Source: Trichosporon coremiiforme (Eukaryota; Basidiomycota; Tremellomycetes; Trichosporonales; Trichosporonaceae). From it: a stretch of DNA of 64,000 bases. Location: assembly GCA_039545355.1 (NCBI GenBank), contig BCJJ01000013.1:853980-917979 (forward strand), written 5' to 3'. The notes under the pieces were generated by a model. That model was not told the origin of the DNA and searched no databases. It was given only the letters and a program-made list of their open reading frames with translations. Shown one piece after another: positions 55,319 to 64,000 of the stretch (within the stretch, counting starts at the first letter, position 1; each line of letters begins with the position of its first letter). A program made the translations under genes and the position numbers.

Positions 55319-57421
55319 ATGTTTATGCCCCAGTCCCAGCCGCACCACAGCCGCTCCTACGGCGCACCCTCGACCGTCCGTCGACGTGGTGACAAGGAGA
55401 ATGCAGGTGCATTGCCGTCCAAGACCCCGAGTCGTAATGCGCTTAAGCAGGTCGCTGGACCTTCAACCGGACGCATGCTTGGGAAGGCGACCATTGACCG
55501 AAACATTCTTGCGCCGAAAAGCGATGCCCCGCCTCCCAACGACGACATCAAGCCTAAGCGGCTGTTCGCAAACGTCCAGCCCCCCGCTTCGACTACGCGA
55601 CCAGTGAAACCTCGATCCGTCAAAACACCCGCTCATGCTAAGACCCCTGCCCCTTACCGTGATGTTGAGCCAGAGCCGCAGCCAACTCCTCTTCCCAGCG
55701 CCCAACGTACGCGTCGCCGATCCCGTAATTCGTTAGTCCGGACACCCGAACACCACTGGGATCAGGAACTGTCGTTGGACTCAATCGCAGAGGTTGAGCT
55801 TGAACCGGCACCCACTCCGACAGTCGAGTCCGACTACGAGCTCGAGTACGCACCTTCGCCTGTCAAAGAGATGCCCTACGTCCCGGAGTGGGCCGACAGC
55901 ATCCCCGACCCTATCGAGACGATGACAAAGCTCGGCAACATGCGCCCCATGCTCTTCACCACGGCTCCCAGTCCACCTAAGGCCATCCAACCCGTTCCGA
56001 TGCCGACATTGGAGCTGTGCGACGACGACGAGATTGAGGAACCGATGCTTCGCAAGGTGAAACCCGCTGCAGTTGCTCCCAAGCCCAAGGTTGCTCCGGC
56101 TGCGAAGCCTGTTAGCCGGACACCGGGTATTCGGGGACAGAATGGCGCTGCCCGGTCTGGCGCTGCTGTTGCTCGACCCGCGGCTCGCGCTCCGACTACC
56201 ACTCGCCCTGCTGTGACGAAGCCTGCTTCCAGCCTGGCGACCCGCCCGGCGGTGTCAAAGCCTGCCTCTGGTTCGTCAGCGGCTCGCCCTCTGGTTACGA
56301 AGGCCGCTCTTGTCCGATCAGGTGTCGCCGCTAAGCCTGCTACGGCCATTCGCTCGGCACCGCTCGGAGCTGCTCGTTCTGTCGCTACTTCTCGTCCCGC
56401 CACCGCCACCTCTCGCACCGCGTCGGTTCCGCTCAAGTCTGGTGTCCGCGGCGTTCTCTCGAAGACTGAGACGCGCCCTACTGCCTCGCGTCCCGCTCCT
56501 GCTTCGACTGTCCGCAAGCCCGCCACGGCACCTTTGACATCGAAGCCCTCCGTCCGCCCCGGTGTCAAGCCTGTTACCGCAACCCGCCCAGCTCTTGCCT
56601 CAAAGCCTGTTGCACGCACTGCCGCCTCGGCTCCTGCCAAGAAGCCTGCCCCTGCTGCCACTCCCTCTTCGCCTGTCCCCGAGTTTGCCGACATGGAGAT
56701 GAACTTTGGGGTGCTCGACCTCGACTTTGACGAGTTAGAGCCTAAGGTTCAGACGCCGCCAGCTGTCGACCTCGGTTCTGAGCTGATCGATCTGTCCCTT
56801 CCTGCGGCTGAGCCCGAACAGGCTTTCAAGCCGGAAGAAGCGGTACCTGTCCCCTCTTACGTGGCTCAGCCCATCGCTTCGCCCGACATTGTAAAGCCTG
56901 CCACCGTTGAGGCAGTCACTGCTCAGCCCGCCGTTCAGGAGACGGTTGAGGCCGTTGCCGACCAGACTGTCGTTGCGCAGCTGAGCGAGATCCAGGCTCC
57001 GGTTGAGGTCGCTGAGTTTGCTGAGCCCGTAGCCGTTGAGGAGCCCGCTGCAGTCGATGAGCCCGTCGCCGTTGAGGAACCCGGCACGACCGAGCAGTCC
57101 GTCGGTCAGCCCATGGAGTTTGTCGCACAGCCCGAAGAGTCTGCTGTTCAGCCCGAGGAGTCTGCTGTTCAGCCTGAAGAGTCTGTTGCTCAGCCCGAAG
57201 AGTCCATCGCTCAGCCCGAGGAGCAGCTGGTCACCGGGCGCGTCACCACTCACACCCTTGTGAGCGACGACTTCGAGGCTGTTGACCCCGCTCTCGCTCC
57301 CGCAATTCCCTCCTCGAATCTCGCCTTTGACACCATCCCCGAGGAGATGGAGCAGGAGCTCGACCTCGACATGAACGCGCTCGACATCAGCGAGGACATG
57401 AGCCTGGAGTCTATCCATTAG
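55319..57421 (+). CDS. KEN-box protein, securin-like candidate
   Basis: Single exon, 700 residues, with a very good start context (GCCACCATG). The N-terminus carries a KEN box at residues 26-28 and an RxxL minimal D-box (SRNALKQV) a dozen residues later. This is the arrangement of APC/C degrons in securin, which is destroyed at anaphase to free separase. A middle acidic part (DDDEIEEP), a long Ala/Pro/Thr/Arg-rich repeat region (about 250-450) and a C-terminal acidic part (FGVLDLDFDELE, then QPEES repeats) follow. The protein is much longer than yeast or human securin and appears disordered throughout. Another APC/C substrate or a microtubule-associated protein is equally possible, because securins are too divergent to identify by eye. 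It converges with the Caprin-like gene, with stops 312 bp apart. Confidence 0.85.
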   Translation: MFMPQSQPHHSRSYGAPSTVRRRGDKENAGALPSKTPSRNALKQVAGPSTGRMLGKATIDRNILAPKSDAPPPNDDIKPKRLFANVQPPASTTRPVKPRSVKTPAHAKTPAPYRDVEPEPQPTPLPSAQRTRRRSRNSLVRTPEHHWDQELSLDSIAEVELEPAPTPTVESDYELEYAPSPVKEMPYVPEWADSIPDPIETMTKLGNMRPMLFTTAPSPPKAIQPVPMPTLELCDDDEIEEPMLRKVKPAAVAPKPKVAPAAKPVSRTPGIRGQNGAARSGAAVARPAARAPTTTRPAVTKPASSLATRPAVSKPASGSSAARPLVTKAALVRSGVAAKPATAIRSAPLGAARSVATSRPATATSRTASVPLKSGVRGVLSKTETRPTASRPAPASTVRKPATAPLTSKPSVRPGVKPVTATRPALASKPVARTAASAPAKKPAPAATPSSPVPEFADMEMNFGVLDLDFDELEPKVQTPPAVDLGSELIDLSLPAAEPEQAFKPEEAVPVPSYVAQPIASPDIVKPATVEAVTAQPAVQETVEAVADQTVVAQLSEIQAPVEVAEFAEPVAVEEPAAVDEPVAVEEPGTTEQSVGQPMEFVAQPEESAVQPEESAVQPEESVAQPEESIAQPEEQLVTGRVTTHTLVSDDFEAVDPALAPAIPSSNLAFDTIPEEMEQELDLDMNALDISEDMSLESIH

Positions 57422-57733
57422 CTGCTAGCCATAGTCACGGCATCATTTTCATCAGCGTCCCCTAACCTCGCCACATATCATCATCTAGCGTCACCACCTT
57501 CACCTGTTGTAATGTCTCTCTTGTAAAGGATACTCCATGTCCATTGTCTGCACTGTTTTTTATAACTTCCCACGATGATGATGCAGCCGGTGTCTCGGCT
57601 CCATCGCAACACTTGGCGACTCCAAAAGACATTTTGTAACTAAATATGCATTGGATCCCATGCTGAACGATACCCTGCCATCTCACTGGACTCTGCTCTG
57701 CTCTGCTCCCTGCTTGCGTTATTGATGGCTAGT
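57422..57733. other. Convergent 3' flanks
   Basis: Between the securin-like and Caprin-like stop codons; no feature seen. Confidence 0.6.
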
Positions 57734-59427
57734 TTAAAAGATGGGGGCGCTAGACGGGGCCGAGGGCTGCGTCTGCTTGTAGATGCTAGGCTTGGGCTTG
57801 GGCTGTTGCTGCTCCTTGTCGCCCTCCTTCTGCTGGCGGGGCTTGCCCTGGCCACCGTTGCCGTTCTCCTTGCCCGCTCCGCCCTGGCGCCCGTTACCGG
57901 CGGCAAGACGTCCGCCCCGTCCCCGGTTTCCGGTGGGCTTAGGCTGGCGCGTCTTCGGCTTCTGGACCTGGAACCCGTCCTCGTCGGGGCCGCTGGGAGC
58001 CTCCTTGCTCTCCTTGGGCTCCTTCTTGGGTCGCGGGCGGTTCTGGCGCTGCTGCTTGCCGTCGCCGCCGTTCTCCTTCTTCCTCTGCTGCTGCTTGCCC
58101 TCGCCCTTCTGCTGGCCGTTCTTCTGCTGCTGACCGTCGGTGCCAGAAGCAGCAGCGCCGTTCTCCTTCTTGGCACCGTGGGGCTTGCGCTTCCTAGGCG
58201 CGCGCTTGCGGCCCTCGCCGGTGCTGCTTGCGGGCGTGTCGGCTCCGAGACGCACGGCCTCGAGCGCGTCGGCGGTAGAGTTGATCTCCGGCGTCGCGGC
58301 CGCGCCCGTCGAGAAAGCCTCCTGCATGCGCGCCGCGGCGGCCTCGTCGTCCTCTGCGCCCTCGGCTGCCGTCCAGTCAAAGCCGGTCTGCTCATTCACC
58401 TGCGTGTCAGCTTGACCCCTGGTCATGTCGAAGACGAGGCAGAGTACTTGAGAACGGAGGGAGGTTTGGGGTGGGGTGGAGACTCACGGGAACGCTTCCG
58501 GGGACAGAGGCAGGCTCGACGACGACAAAGTCGGTCTCGACCGTGTCGGGGATCGCGAGCTCGTCCTCCTGGAGGAAGTTGAGCGTCGTGCGGCCCAGGC
58601 TGACGGGCGCCTCAAGCGTGACCTGGACCGCGGGGTCTTCGACGGGCTCCATCGGCGTCTCGGGCACCTCGACCTCGGGCTGGGCGAGCAGGACCAGGAG
58701 CTCGTGCACGCGCGCGTCTGCTGTCAGCTCACGACTCTGTTCCATGAAGCTGAAAACGACTCACCCTCCTCGTCCTCCTCGTTGGGTCCCGTGGCCAGTC
58801 CACCCAGGACGTTCTGCGCCGCCTCCCCGCCCTCAATGATATCCTCATACATGCGCGCGACCCTCAGGATGTCGGTCGCGAGCACGGCATCGGCCATACG
58901 GGGCGGGAGGTCGAGGGGCGCGAAAGTGAGTTCTTGCTCTGCGACGCTGGCAGGGCGCAGGAGTGAGTGGAGGGAGAGGAACCCGCCGAGGCGGCCCGCG
59001 AGCGCGAGCTGAGCCTCGGCGACCCGCTCGGCGACACGGGACTCAAAGTCCCGCTCGGCCGCCTCGCGCAGCTCCCTCTGCTTGGCCGCTGCGATCAGCT
59101 CGGCCTCCTCGACCGACCGCATCAGGTCCTCGAGCTCGCGGATCGAGCCCTCCAGCACGGGCAGGTTTGCGACGGCGCCCTGCTGGTCGGCGTTGAGGGA
59201 GGAGGGGTCCTGAGCCGCGTAGCCGCGGACTCGTTGCTGGCATGTCAGCTACTGACCACGAAACGCAGCTGCCACCTCCGTTTCGATAAGAGCGGAAGGA
59301 GGGGTGATTGTTGTGTGTTGTTACTCACAACCTTCTTGTTCAGAGGCCGGAGACGCTTCGCGATGAGCTCCTCGACGGGCCCGCGCTCGGGTCGTTCCGT
59401 GTTGACGGGGGCGCGCTCCTTGTCCAT
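57734..59427 (-). CDS. Caprin-like RNA-associated protein
   Basis: Four exons: 59427-59329, 59236-58765, 58717-58488 and 58399-57734, 488 residues; introns with TAGCTGAC-type branch sites. Residues 20-80 (LIAKRLRPLNKKVQR, then LNADQQGAVANLPVLEG) resemble the start of the Caprin homology region, in which a KKxxKL segment is followed by LNxDQxxAVxxxxEV. Helical Glu/Ala-rich sequence continues to about residue 190. A TPMEPVEDPAVQVTLE-type acidic linker and an NEQTGFDWTAAE segment precede a long C-terminal low-complexity region of Lys, Gln, Gly and Arg with RGRGG. Caprins are cytoplasmic mRNA-binding proteins of stress granules; that role is inferred here from a moderate match, and the gene could be another RNA-associated protein with a similar start. 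Confidence 0.8.
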
Positions 59428-60140
59428 TGTGATGTGTTGTTTCGATGAGGTCAGAGGTCAGACGAGCTCTTAGCACTTAGTCGCTCACTCGCTCGTCGCC
59501 GAGTCAGGCTGAGGACAGTCAAGCAAGCAAAGGACGTCACTGTCTGGGGCTCCGGGCTATAACGCCGCGGAGTGAGCCACGTGACTGGGCCGTGTGGCGA
59601 TGGGCTGGTCGTTTGACTGCGCCTTTGCAGAGGTATGCATGCGAAGGGGGGATATTGAAGAGGGAGCATGCATGGGAGAGAGGGAGGGAAGGCCGCTGGT
59701 AACCCGGGGATATCCTAGATCATGTGGAAGAGCAAATGATGAAGTGGTAAGGAACGTTCTCCGAGAGTACGTGCGGGTTCCCCGGTCCACTGGCGGTCCA
59801 GTAGTCCGCGATGAACAACAGCGCCGCACCCGCACTTTCGCACTTTCGAGGAGTACGTTCCACCTCAATTACAGTGCGCATAGGGAGCTGCTCTGTTTTA
59901 GTTCGTGTGCGCTTTGCGGGGCCAGTGGGTTACAACTATCCATTGTCCAGGCGTTTTCGGGAAACCATCGCAAGCTAGGCTAGATCAACTGGGCGTGGGC
60001 GAGTATGCGTAGCCATCATCAGCAACTCTTGAGACGAGCTAGAGGCACTGACAGCTGCATCCGAGAACCGGGAGTACGAACCAAACCGATGCTTTTCATC
60101 TGACAAGTTACAACCAAACACACTACCTATGCTATGCCGC
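59428..60140. other. Intergenic
   Basis: Caprin-like promoter and thiolase 3' flank. No gene seen. Confidence 0.6.
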
Positions 60141-61466
60141 TCAGAGCTTCGAGTTTCCGCCATTGATCTCGAACAGACCCGCGACGCCGAATCCAGTCCC
60201 GGCGCACATGGAAGTGACGAGCAGGCCGCCTCCGCGCTTCTGCAGCTCGGCGGCTCCAGTCGCGACCTGCCTTGCGCCTGTGGCGCCAAGCGGGTGTCCG
60301 AGGGCAATAGCGCCTCCGTTCGGGTTGAGGCGGTCCATCTTGAGCCCAATCTCCTTGGCGCAGTGCAGGGCCTGGCCGGCGAACGCCTCGTTGATCTCAA
60401 ACACGTCAATGTCGTCTGGCGTAAGGCCCGTCTTCTGCAGCAGCTTCGGGACAGCCACGGCGGGGCCGACACCCATGATGCGTGGCGGGACGCCGGCAGA
60501 AAGCACCTTGACGACCTTGCCGATGATGGGGAGGCCGAGCTTGTCGGCCGCACTGCGGCGGGCGAGGATGACGGCCGCGGCGCCGTCGGTGATCTGCGAC
60601 GCGTTGCCGGCGTGCGTGGTTCCGTTCTCCTTGAAACTGGGCTTGAGGCCGCCCAGGCTCTCCGCCGTGGTGCCGTACCGGATGCCGTCGTCGGTCGAGA
60701 TGGTCACGCCCTCGATGGACACGGGGATGATCTCGGCCTCAAACTTGCCCGCCTTCTGCGCCTTCTCTGCCTTCTGGTACGATTGCGCCGCAAACTCGTC
60801 GAGCTCCTTGCGGCCGAGCCCGTTCTCCTCGGCAACGTTCTCGTTCGTCAGGCCCATGGGGATCAGGCAGTCACTGGCCAGCTGGTGCGAAGCGACGACC
60901 TCGGAGTGCGGGTGGTCGAGCGGCTTCGGGACGTAGTGGTGCGTCATGCTCTCGCATCCGGCAGCGATGCCGATGTCAATGTCGCCCTGCCTGATCTCGT
61001 TCGAGATGGTCCAGATCGCCTGCAGCGAGGAGGAGCACTGGCGGTTGCACGTCGACACGGACGAGGTGTACGGGATGCCGGCGGCGAGGGCGGCCATGCG
61101 GCTGATGGATGCGCCGCCGCGGGGCGTGCGCACCGTTCCGACGCAGACGTCCTCGATCAGGTTCGGGTCCACCTTGCCCGCCTTCATGGTGGCTGAGAGG
61201 ACCTGGGACAGCATGTCCTCGTAGCGCGCCTTGGCGAGGCCGCCCTTCTTCGCCTTGGTCATCGGGGTGCGCTTGGCCGCGACTGTAGGTTAGCGGAGAT
61301 CGCGGAGCGTAGTGTAGCGAGTGAGGGACAGCGCAGCGCCCGTCGTGTAGCGCAGCGAGCGGAGCAGGCGCCGGCGTCTGGCAGCGGTCCAGAGCTCCGA
61401 GTGCGCATCACACGTACCAATGACGACGTCGTCGGGCGAATCGCGCATAATCTCAGCCTTGCCCAT
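60141..61466 (-). CDS. POT1: Peroxisomal 3-ketoacyl-CoA thiolase with PTS1
   Basis: Two exons, 61466-61418 and 61282-60141, 396 residues. The intron joins DDVVI to VAAKRTPMTKAKKGG, the conserved thiolase start. It cleaves 3-ketoacyl-CoA with CoA in the last step of beta-oxidation. The nucleophilic Cys lies in STCNRQCSSSLQA, the NEAFA and GGAIALGHPLGATGAR blocks carry the active-site Asn and His, and the second Cys is in MCAGTGFG. The protein ends in Ser-Lys-Leu, a canonical PTS1, while the short N-terminus (MGKAEIMRDSPDD) lacks the PTS2 nonapeptide found in most fungal and animal peroxisomal thiolases. It is therefore probably peroxisomal through Pex5. The 135-nt intron contains GC-rich direct and inverted CGCTxCGC-like repeats. 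A full-length open frame on the opposite strand is a shadow. Confidence 0.95.
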
Positions 61467-62478
61467 GGTGATTGCTCCTTGCTGTTTCGTTCAGATGGTA
61501 AAGAGTGGAAGAGAAGCTCTTTGGTCTCAAGTTGGGTCCAGCCCATATATCAAGCGACACCGCGCGCCGCGGTCCGGGAAACGTAGTGCGGAGGCCAAGG
61601 GGTCCCGGATATGACCGACCTTGCTGGACCGAATGCCGGTCTCGAGTTCTCCACCGTGGGGGCAGTATGGGGCGGTCATCGCCGCTGGCGTATCATTAGC
61701 CGTTTCCTAATGAGCTGCTTGCCGGGGAAGGGGGAGGGATTAGAAGTCGATTAGGATTTTGTTTACCGAGTCATGTCGGAGCTGAGGAGTGTGTACGGAG
61801 ACAGCGCACGTCGGTATGTTGGCGCTACATGCCGCAAACACGATCGCTCGGCCGCGGGGTACGGCTTCACTCTCTACGGATGCGCTACGGAGTGCCTTCC
61901 AGTGTTCGAGTCTCACAGCTCTTGCCGCCGGCGTCAACGTTGATGCGGCTCTGCGGCATCGACCACCACGTGCCCGCACACCATTGATACGCCGCCGCGC
62001 CGTCTTATCAGCCCATGTTCATGCCGAGACCAGACACGCGAGACATGTCACCTTGCATCCTCCACATCCCGCCTCCAGCCGCTGGCGGTGCCAAGCAACT
62101 CGGATCTTGCCCAATGTCCGGCGCACGGGCCGCCATCTTCTCTCCCCAATTTCATGCGGCAGCTAACGTTGCTCCGCCTCACAGAAATCGCAACTTCGCT
62201 CTCGACGCCAGCGCGCCTCGGGATACGTGTCTATGACCCAAATCCATATCGATTCTAACTAACATACAATCTCCTCGCAGGGGGCGAGGTCTATGCGAGT
62301 TTCTTTTACTGTGTGTTCCAGCACGAGTCCGAAGGGTCCGGTTGCGGTGGATACCGGCCACATCGGGACGTGAGGGGCACGAAGGGGGTAGCGAGGAGCT
62401 GCGAGACTGCGTACCGCTCGTCGCAGTCGCAGCTCGCAGCTCGCTCGCTCACGCCTTGCTGCGCTCGGCCTTCGCGCC
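61467..62478. other. Thiolase promoter and aminotransferase 3' flank
   Basis: One kilobase without a supported gene. Just after the aminotransferase stop, 62395-62478 is a dense low-complexity stretch of CTCGCAGC-like repeats. Confidence 0.55.
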
Positions 62479-63762
62479 TTAGAGCTTGGCGTCGTTGGCG
62501 ACGACGGCCCAGGGGTGCTCGATCTCGCCCTGCTGGATCGCCGACATGCGGTCGAGGACGGCCTTGGCAATGTCGCCCATGCCCTGTCCGGGGGGACCGC
62601 AGGGGATCTCAATGTCGCGGCCCTCGTAGCCAATCTTGTCAACAGCGGAGACGACGGCAGCAGTTCCAGTTCCAAACACCTCGACGAGGGTTCCGGCCTT
62701 CTCGGCGTCGACCAGGTCCTGCATGACGAGCTTGCGCTCGCTGACCTCGAGCTTCTCGGGGAGGCCGGGGATGCGCGTCTTGCCCGAGGCGTGGTCGCGG
62801 GCGAGCGCCAGGGTCGAGTCACGGGTCACACCGGGGAGGACAATGTCCTTCAGCGGCGGGGTGACGAGCTCGACAGTGCCATCCGGCTTCTTGAAGGCGA
62901 CAAAGAGGTTCATGGTGCCGACCTCGGTGAGCTCGTGCTCCGGGCCCAGGAGCCAGAGGTTCTGGCTGTATCCGCGCTTGGCGGCCTCGGCCTGGGGGAC
63001 AATGCCGGGGGCGTAGTTGGCGCCGAGCTTGTAGCCTCCCGTTCCGCCCGGGGCGGCACGGACAAACTCGGTCGTCGCGTACAGCTGCACGGGCTTGAAG
63101 CCCGAGGCGTAGTAGGGGCCGACGGGGGAGCAGATGACGAAGAGCAGCGCGTCGGACGAGGGGCCGACGCCGAGCGCCTCCTGCGTGCCGATCATCGTCG
63201 GGCGGAGGTACAGGCTGTAGCCCTTCTCCGAGGGGATCCACTTCTCATCAAGCATGACGAGCTTCTTGATCAGCTCGATGAGCTCCTCCCCGTCGAAAGT
63301 GGGGAGGGCGATACGCGCAGCCGACTTGTTCATGCGCGCCATGTTCATGTCGGGGCGGAACATGCGGACAGTGCCGTCCTCCGACTTGTACGCCTTGAGG
63401 CCCTCGAAGAGCGAGAAGGCGTAGTGGAACACGGTCGAGGAGGGGTCGAGCGACAGAGGCTGGTAAGGCTTGATCTCGGGCTTGCCCCAGCCCTTCTCGC
63501 TGTTCCACGGGATCGTGAGCATGTGGTCCGTGAAGGTGTGGCCGAAGACGAGCTGCGACGCGGGGGGCATCGTCTTGGGCGTCGTCGTGCGCTCGATCGT
63601 GGCGATCGACGAGTCGAGTCCGGGCTTGCGGGTGCTCTCGCCAGTGAAGGCGTCGGTCGTCTTGAAGCGCATCGCGGGGGCGAGGCGGGCGGGGCGCGGG
63701 AGGGCGGCACGCGACACACGGGTCGAGGCGCGCAGGGCGCGCGAGACAGAGTTCGACAGCAT
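62479..63762 (-). CDS. BAT1: Branched-chain amino-acid aminotransferase, mitochondrial
   Basis: Single coding exon of 427 residues from ATG 63762. It is a PLP-dependent class IV enzyme that interconverts Leu, Ile and Val with their 2-oxo acids. Seen in the sequence: FHYAFSLFEGLKAYK and RMFRPDMNMARMNKSAARIALP in the N-terminal half, LYLRPTMIGT, and the PLP lysine in GGYKLGANYAP. The C-terminal half has EVFGTGTAAVVSAV, which helps bind the phosphate. The first 40 residues (MLSNSVSRALRASTRVSRAA and on) are Arg/Ser/Ala-rich without acids, so mitochondrial import is likely. The preceding frame is open but has no ATG. A 5'-UTR intron is likely, with donor at 63879, a pyrimidine tract, and acceptor at 63768 only five bases before the ATG. 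Confidence 0.95.
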   Translation of the reverse strand: MLSNSVSRALRASTRVSRAALPRPARLAPAMRFKTTDAFTGESTRKPGLDSSIATIERTTTPKTMPPASQLVFGHTFTDHMLTIPWNSEKGWGKPEIKPYQPLSLDPSSTVFHYAFSLFEGLKAYKSEDGTVRMFRPDMNMARMNKSAARIALPTFDGEELIELIKKLVMLDEKWIPSEKGYSLYLRPTMIGTQEALGVGPSSDALLFVICSPVGPYYASGFKPVQLYATTEFVRAAPGGTGGYKLGANYAPGIVPQAEAAKRGYSQNLWLLGPEHELTEVGTMNLFVAFKKPDGTVELVTPPLKDIVLPGVTRDSTLALARDHASGKTRIPGLPEKLEVSERKLVMQDLVDAEKAGTLVEVFGTGTAAVVSAVDKIGYEGRDIEIPCGPPGQGMGDIAKAVLDRMSAIQQGEIEHPWAVVANDAKL

Positions 63763-64000
63763 TCTTGCTGGAAACAGGGAGGAGAGTGGGGAGAGGAGAA
63801 GAGTGTGGGGAAGAGGAGGAGAGGACACAACAATAAATCAGTAGCGGTGGAAAAGCCAGTCGAGTCGGTCTGAACTCACCCACCGTACGCTGGCCCGTGT
63901 TCGCACACCGCACAGGCTATCAGCGGCTTTGGCCTGGTGGGCTACTCTGCGGTCGCATGCCGCTCTGTCGTTGGTCTGGCATCCCTCGCTCCAACCTCCA
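63763..64000. promoter_or_regulatory. 5' leader and promoter of the aminotransferase gene
   Basis: Contains the probable 112-nt 5'-UTR intron (63879-63768 on the minus strand), with a GTGAGT donor and a long pyrimidine tract before TTTCCAG. The window ends in the promoter. Confidence 0.6.

Noticed and set aside
60129..61196. 355-codon open frame opposite the thiolase
   Set aside because: Antisense shadow of a conserved enzyme gene.
62515..63873. 452-codon open frame opposite the aminotransferase
   Set aside because: GC-driven antisense shadow with repetitive RGLGLARG-like composition; no domain.
1..64000. CRISPR arrays, insertion sequences or rRNA genes
   Set aside because: No regularly spaced direct repeats, transposase-like proteins or rRNA sequence were seen, and the DNA is eukaryotic.

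Overview
The window reads as nuclear DNA of a basidiomycete yeast. It is GC-rich, most genes carry short GT-AG introns (often 35-65 nt), and the branch site is very regular: AGCTGAC or GCTAAC lies 4-15 nt before the acceptor in almost every gene. Nearly all tRNA genes have introns after position 37. Gene content (Pan1, RACK1, Ctf8, EGD1, Zn2Cys6 regulators) and architecture suggest Tremellomycetes, perhaps Trichosporonales; this placement is inference.

Layout. 0.7-1.7 kb: a decayed multi-pass membrane protein gene. 1.8-8.9 kb: two paralogous type I membrane glycoproteins with a shared PPxY tail motif, flanking CTF8; the second copy has a one-base frameshift. 9.8-11.0 kb: two tRNA-Thr(AGT) genes. 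11.5-13.7 kb: a YCII-family protein and an F-box-like protein. 14.1-16.0 kb and 31.5-35.1 kb (plus 44.4-44.9 kb): a tRNA-rich district with ten tRNA-Arg(ACG), three tRNA-Asp(GTC) and one tRNA-Pro(CGG). 16.4-23.1 kb: a DH-PH RhoGEF and a Pan1/intersectin-like endocytic scaffold, head to tail. 23.1-27.0 kb: largely empty. 27.3-29.5 kb and 40.7-42.7 kb: two Zn2Cys6 regulators. 35.4-37.4 kb: a cryptic gene that I reconstruct from 21 very small exons. 37.5-39.7 kb: a peroxisomal copper amine oxidase. 45.8-50.1 kb: a long acidic, repeat-containing coding relic broken by stops and frameshifts. 50.3-64 kb: a dense housekeeping block with RACK1 (hosting a U24-type C/D snoRNA), a CCDC137 homologue, EGD1, a KEN-box securin-like protein, a Caprin-like protein, a PTS1 3-ketoacyl-CoA thiolase and a mitochondrial branched-chain aminotransferase.

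Functional links: RhoGEF and Pan1 both act on cortical actin. RACK1, its U24 snoRNA, the CCDC137 homologue and EGD1 all belong to ribosome biogenesis or function. Amine oxidase and thiolase both end in peroxisomal targeting tripeptides. The strongest candidate for something undescribed is the 21-exon gene at 35409-37417. It is nearly invisible to ORF scanning but marked by about sixteen correctly oriented branch-acceptor signals on one strand. All splice models here were made by eye without transcripts.
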